A DNA stretch of 40,417 nt. Origin: Promethearchaeum sp. GTDB lineage: Archaea; Asgardarchaeota; Lokiarchaeia; Sigyniarchaeales; Promethearchaeaceae. Position numbers and translations under genes: made by a program. Below are positions 37,617 through 40,417 of the stretch, piece after piece. Numbering within the stretch: position 1 is the first letter of the stretch; every line of letters starts with the position of its first letter. The DNA lies in NCBI GenBank assembly GCA_030612265.1, contig JAUWOE010000006.1, positions 1 through 40,417 on the forward strand, in the 5' to 3' direction. Under the pieces are notes generated by a model that did no database searches, was not told the DNA's origin, and saw nothing but the letters and a program-made list of their open reading frames with translations.

Positions 37617-38198
37617 TTGAAGGAAGAGAAGAAAGAGAAAATTCGGATACTTTTGGCTGATATTTATAAAGGTTTTAAAGCAATAGCTCCGATGTTATTA
37701 AGTCATCATCCTCCTTGTGAAACGTATAAAAACCACACAATCAATATTGGTAGATTAAAGTTATGCATTGGATGCTTTCTTGGGTATCCTTCAGCTGTTT
37801 TATCCTTATTATTAACGAAAATACTATATGATAATAATCCTTTTAATTTAATTCCAATTTTAATCATCGGAATTATATTATCCCTCGCACAATTTTTAAG
37901 CCTAACTTCACTAACTGAAAAAAAATCAATAAAAATTATACAAAAAATCTTCATTGGAACAGGAAGTGGTTTTATTGTCATTTTTATATATCAAACCATA
38001 AACATTTCAAATGTAGTTAAATTCATTGTGATTTTTTGCTTTCTTTTCATATATATAATACCTATAGGATATTTACACTATCGAACTTCTGTTAGAACTT
38101 GTGAAAATTGCAAAATTAAAGACATACCTGGAAAATGTCCTGAGGATTTCAGTTTTGATGACAATCCAGCAGTTAAAATTGGTCCTAATAGATCTTAA
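37617..38198 (+). CDS. DUF2085-like multi-TM protein with Cys motifs (TTG start)
   Basis: 'LLSHHPPCETYKNHTINIGRLKLCIGCFLGYPSAVLSLLL' and 'RTCENCKIKDIPGKCPEDF'. Confidence 0.6.
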   Translation: MKEEKKEKIRILLADIYKGFKAIAPMLLSHHPPCETYKNHTINIGRLKLCIGCFLGYPSAVLSLLLTKILYDNNPFNLIPILIIGIILSLAQFLSLTSLTEKKSIKIIQKIFIGTGSGFIVIFIYQTINISNVVKFIVIFCFLFIYIIPIGYLHYRTSVRTCENCKIKDIPGKCPEDFSFDDNPAVKIGPNRS

Positions 38199-38302
38199 CC
38201 GATCTTGATATTATTTAGAGATAACTAAATTAGTAATTTTAATTTCTTATTTGCTGAATAAAAAAAATAATGTTTTTCTTATTTACTGAATAAAAAAAAA
38301 TA

Positions 38303-39397
38303 ATGGATTACAAAAGATATGAGATCAATAAAAATGATTTCCAAGTATTACTCAAGCACCTCTTAAAAGAGAAAATAGTAGATAAGATACTCTCTGGAGA
38401 AAAAAAGAGAACACACTTTGCAATTATACCAAAATTTGATACCGATCCTGCACAAATAGATGAATTCCCATTATCTCAATTACTAGTTTATGGATTTTCA
38501 CGTACAGATTCTGCTTCCAATACACTATTACATACAAAGGAATCTTTGAATAGTAAGATAGGTGTAGTTGGAAGAGCATGTGATGTTAGAGCTATGATTG
38601 AATTAGACAAGAAAATGCAAGTTAATCTGGAAAACTTATTCATTATTTCATTCCATGATGTTGGATACATCCCAAATAAAATTCTTTCAAGATATTTCAA
38701 GAAAAACAATATTAATGAAGCCGATATTGTCCACGAATGGTTAACTCCTTCTGAATTAATCTTAAAATTTAAAAATGGAAAAATTCAAAAAATTCCTTTA
38801 GGGGAAGATGTACAAATCGCGGTTAACTGCACCCGTTGCATACAAAAAAGCCATCCATTAGCAGATTTTCTCATTGGAACTTACACTATATTTGAAAAAT
38901 CAGAAGATTACATTCTTACTGCTCAAAGTGCTCGCGCTAAAAATTTGATTGATAAACTCAACTGGCAAGACAAACTTATTGACGAAAATCAAAATAAGCA
39001 ATATGAAAAAGAAGCAGAGGATATAATTTTAAATTGCGTTGCCAAAAGAGAAAAAGAACTTTCGGAATTTTTATCAAATGAAGATCGATTTAATCTATTT
39101 ATAAAATGTACAGGTTGTGGAATGTGCGTAAAAGCATGCCCAGTTTGTTTTTGCACTGTATGTAATTTATTGGAACAAGTAAAGGCAAAAACTATGGACA
39201 AAGTCTCATTTGTAATGACTAGGTTTTGTCATATCGGTGACATTTGTGTGGAATGCGGACGATGTGAAAGTAATTGCCCGGTAAACCTACCTTTGACATT
39301 AGTATTTCAATCTCTCCGTGATAAATTCAAAAAAGAACGTGGTTATGAATCTGGGGTAAGTAAGAAACAGAAAATTCTTCATTTAGATGTAAAATGA
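38303..39397 (+). CDS. Iron-sulfur oxidoreductase subunit (FrhB/FdhB-like with 4Fe-4S dicluster)
   Basis: 'VVGRACDVRAMIELDKK', 'KCTGCGMCVKACPVCFCTVC', 'CVECGRCESNCPVNLPL'. Confidence 0.7.
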   Translation: MDYKRYEINKNDFQVLLKHLLKEKIVDKILSGEKKRTHFAIIPKFDTDPAQIDEFPLSQLLVYGFSRTDSASNTLLHTKESLNSKIGVVGRACDVRAMIELDKKMQVNLENLFIISFHDVGYIPNKILSRYFKKNNINEADIVHEWLTPSELILKFKNGKIQKIPLGEDVQIAVNCTRCIQKSHPLADFLIGTYTIFEKSEDYILTAQSARAKNLIDKLNWQDKLIDENQNKQYEKEAEDIILNCVAKREKELSEFLSNEDRFNLFIKCTGCGMCVKACPVCFCTVCNLLEQVKAKTMDKVSFVMTRFCHIGDICVECGRCESNCPVNLPLTLVFQSLRDKFKKERGYESGVSKKQKILHLDVK

Positions 39398-39428
39398 AAG
39401 AAAATTTTTTTATCTACTTTTTGGTATT

Positions 39429-40417
39429 TTATTCTAATTTTTTAAATAGCTCTATTGAATAGTCTAATGCTATGTCTACTTTATTTTTAATATTTTCAAT
39501 TGTTGGGGCAATTTTAATATCAGGGGTAATGCCAATTCCCTCAAATGGTGCACCATCAGGAAAATAAGCCCTTTTTGTCCCTATACAAATTGTTATATCT
39601 TCATCTATAGAAAACATGTAAGGTTGTCCAGTGCTTCCTTGAGTTGTTTGGCCAATTATCGTGGCTCGCTTATTATCTTTAAATGGAATTACAAAATCTT
39701 CAGCTGCAGATCCCGTATCCTTATCAATCAAAATACATAATTTGCCTCGATAAGCATTTTCTTTCGCTGGAATTTTCCTTGGATACCACATAAAATTGGA
39801 TTTGTGGAAAATTGAAAAGAAATCGACTTTTTCTTCAAAGCTTTGGTCCATTTGAGCGGATTTTTTAAAATAATCATAATAGAATTGGAATAAACTTAGT
39901 GTTATATTGGTAGATTCCGCCCAAAATCTATAGGGTCGATTCATTAGTTTAGATATAAGAATTTCTGGAGTTGATCCTCCTGTATTCCCACGAACATCTA
40001 TTATTATCATCTTGGCTTTAGAAAATTCGTTTATATATTCTAAAGCCTTATCTTGAAAATTATTTTGTCCAAAATTAGGAATTTTTATGTAAGCAATCTC
40101 ATTCTCGTTAATCCAATAACCCATTGTCGATACATTTTGATTTTCAAGAAGTGAGATCGAATATTCATTTTGATTAATTTCAATATGTTTATCATTATTA
40201 TTTAGCTCCAACTTAAATCTTTGAGGAAATAAATAAAAACGATCCTTAAATTTATTTTTTTTGCCATTTTCACTTGAAGCGTTAATGAATTTCTTTTTTT
40301 GTTCGTAAAATAAATAGAAATCCTCATTGTCGATTTTAGTAATTACATCTCCCGGGTGAATTTCATCAATTATAGATTTAGTAATTACCCATTTATCCTC
40401 AATTGGTATGAATTTGA
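39429..40417 (-). CDS. S41-family C-terminal processing peptidase (tail-specific protease-like), 5'-truncated by window end
   Basis: Frame stays open to 40417 with PDZ-like 'IHPGDVITKIDNEDF'; 'IIIDVRGNTGGSTPEILISKLM', 'LCILIDKDTGSAAEDFVIPFKD'. Confidence 0.85.
   Translation of the reverse strand, partial: KFIPIEDKWVITKSIIDEIHPGDVITKIDNEDFYLFYEQKKKFINASSENGKKNKFKDRFYLFPQRFKLELNNNDKHIEINQNEYSISLLENQNVSTMGYWINENEIAYIKIPNFGQNNFQDKALEYINEFSKAKMIIIDVRGNTGGSTPEILISKLMNRPYRFWAESTNITLSLFQFYYDYFKKSAQMDQSFEEKVDFFSIFHKSNFMWYPRKIPAKENAYRGKLCILIDKDTGSAAEDFVIPFKDNKRATIIGQTTQGSTGQPYMFSIDEDITICIGTKRAYFPDGAPFEGIGITPDIKIAPTIENIKNKVDIALDYSIELFKKLE

Noticed and set aside
1-40417. CRISPR arrays, rRNA, IS elements
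   Set aside because: No regularly spaced 25-40-nt repeats, no rRNA-like GC-rich conserved blocks, and no transposase or integrase ORF recognised.

Overview
The window is an AT-rich archaeal chromosome segment. Its protein content suggests an Asgard (Lokiarchaeota-like) genome, but that is an inference. Main blocks: (1) about 0-2.5 kb, a minus-strand toxin-antitoxin cluster (MazEF-like, VapBC-like, and a nucleotidyltransferase pair whose reading frame is interrupted by an in-frame UGA). (2) About 2.9-9.0 kb, a region anchored by a tRNA-Sec(UCA) gene. Its 3' end (T-arm, acceptor strand and CCA) is repeated in the same orientation at about 5.06 and 3.95 kb, with diverged copies at about 6.69 and 2.89 kb. 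These copies delimit 1-2 kb cassettes and look like serial integration at the tRNA 3' end. (3) About 9-11.3 kb, ordinary accessory genes. (4) About 11.3-26.8 kb, a locus where a compact eukaryote-like ubiquitin operon (Ub-like, E1, E2, JAMM/Rpn11-like, membrane-anchored RING-like protein) sits between parts of a heterodisulfide reductase/aldehyde oxidoreductase electron-bifurcation gene set (TPR-HdrB fusion and polyferredoxin on one side; HdrC-HdrA-MvhD-unknown-AOR-ferredoxin on the other). The Ub-like protein ends in ...PASTAGI with no diglycine. Its N-terminal tail shares a repeated 'KTP' motif with both ends of a divergently transcribed coiled-coil protein. (5) About 26.8-40.4 kb, a DegT-like protein, a HIT protein, a 1 kb intergenic region with repeats and hairpins, a wHTH-TM regulator next to a 2048-aa alpha-2-macroglobulin-like surface protein with an intact CxEQ thioester motif, and a truncated S41 protease at the window edge. 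All calls come from reading the sequence and supplied ORFs; no database searches were run.
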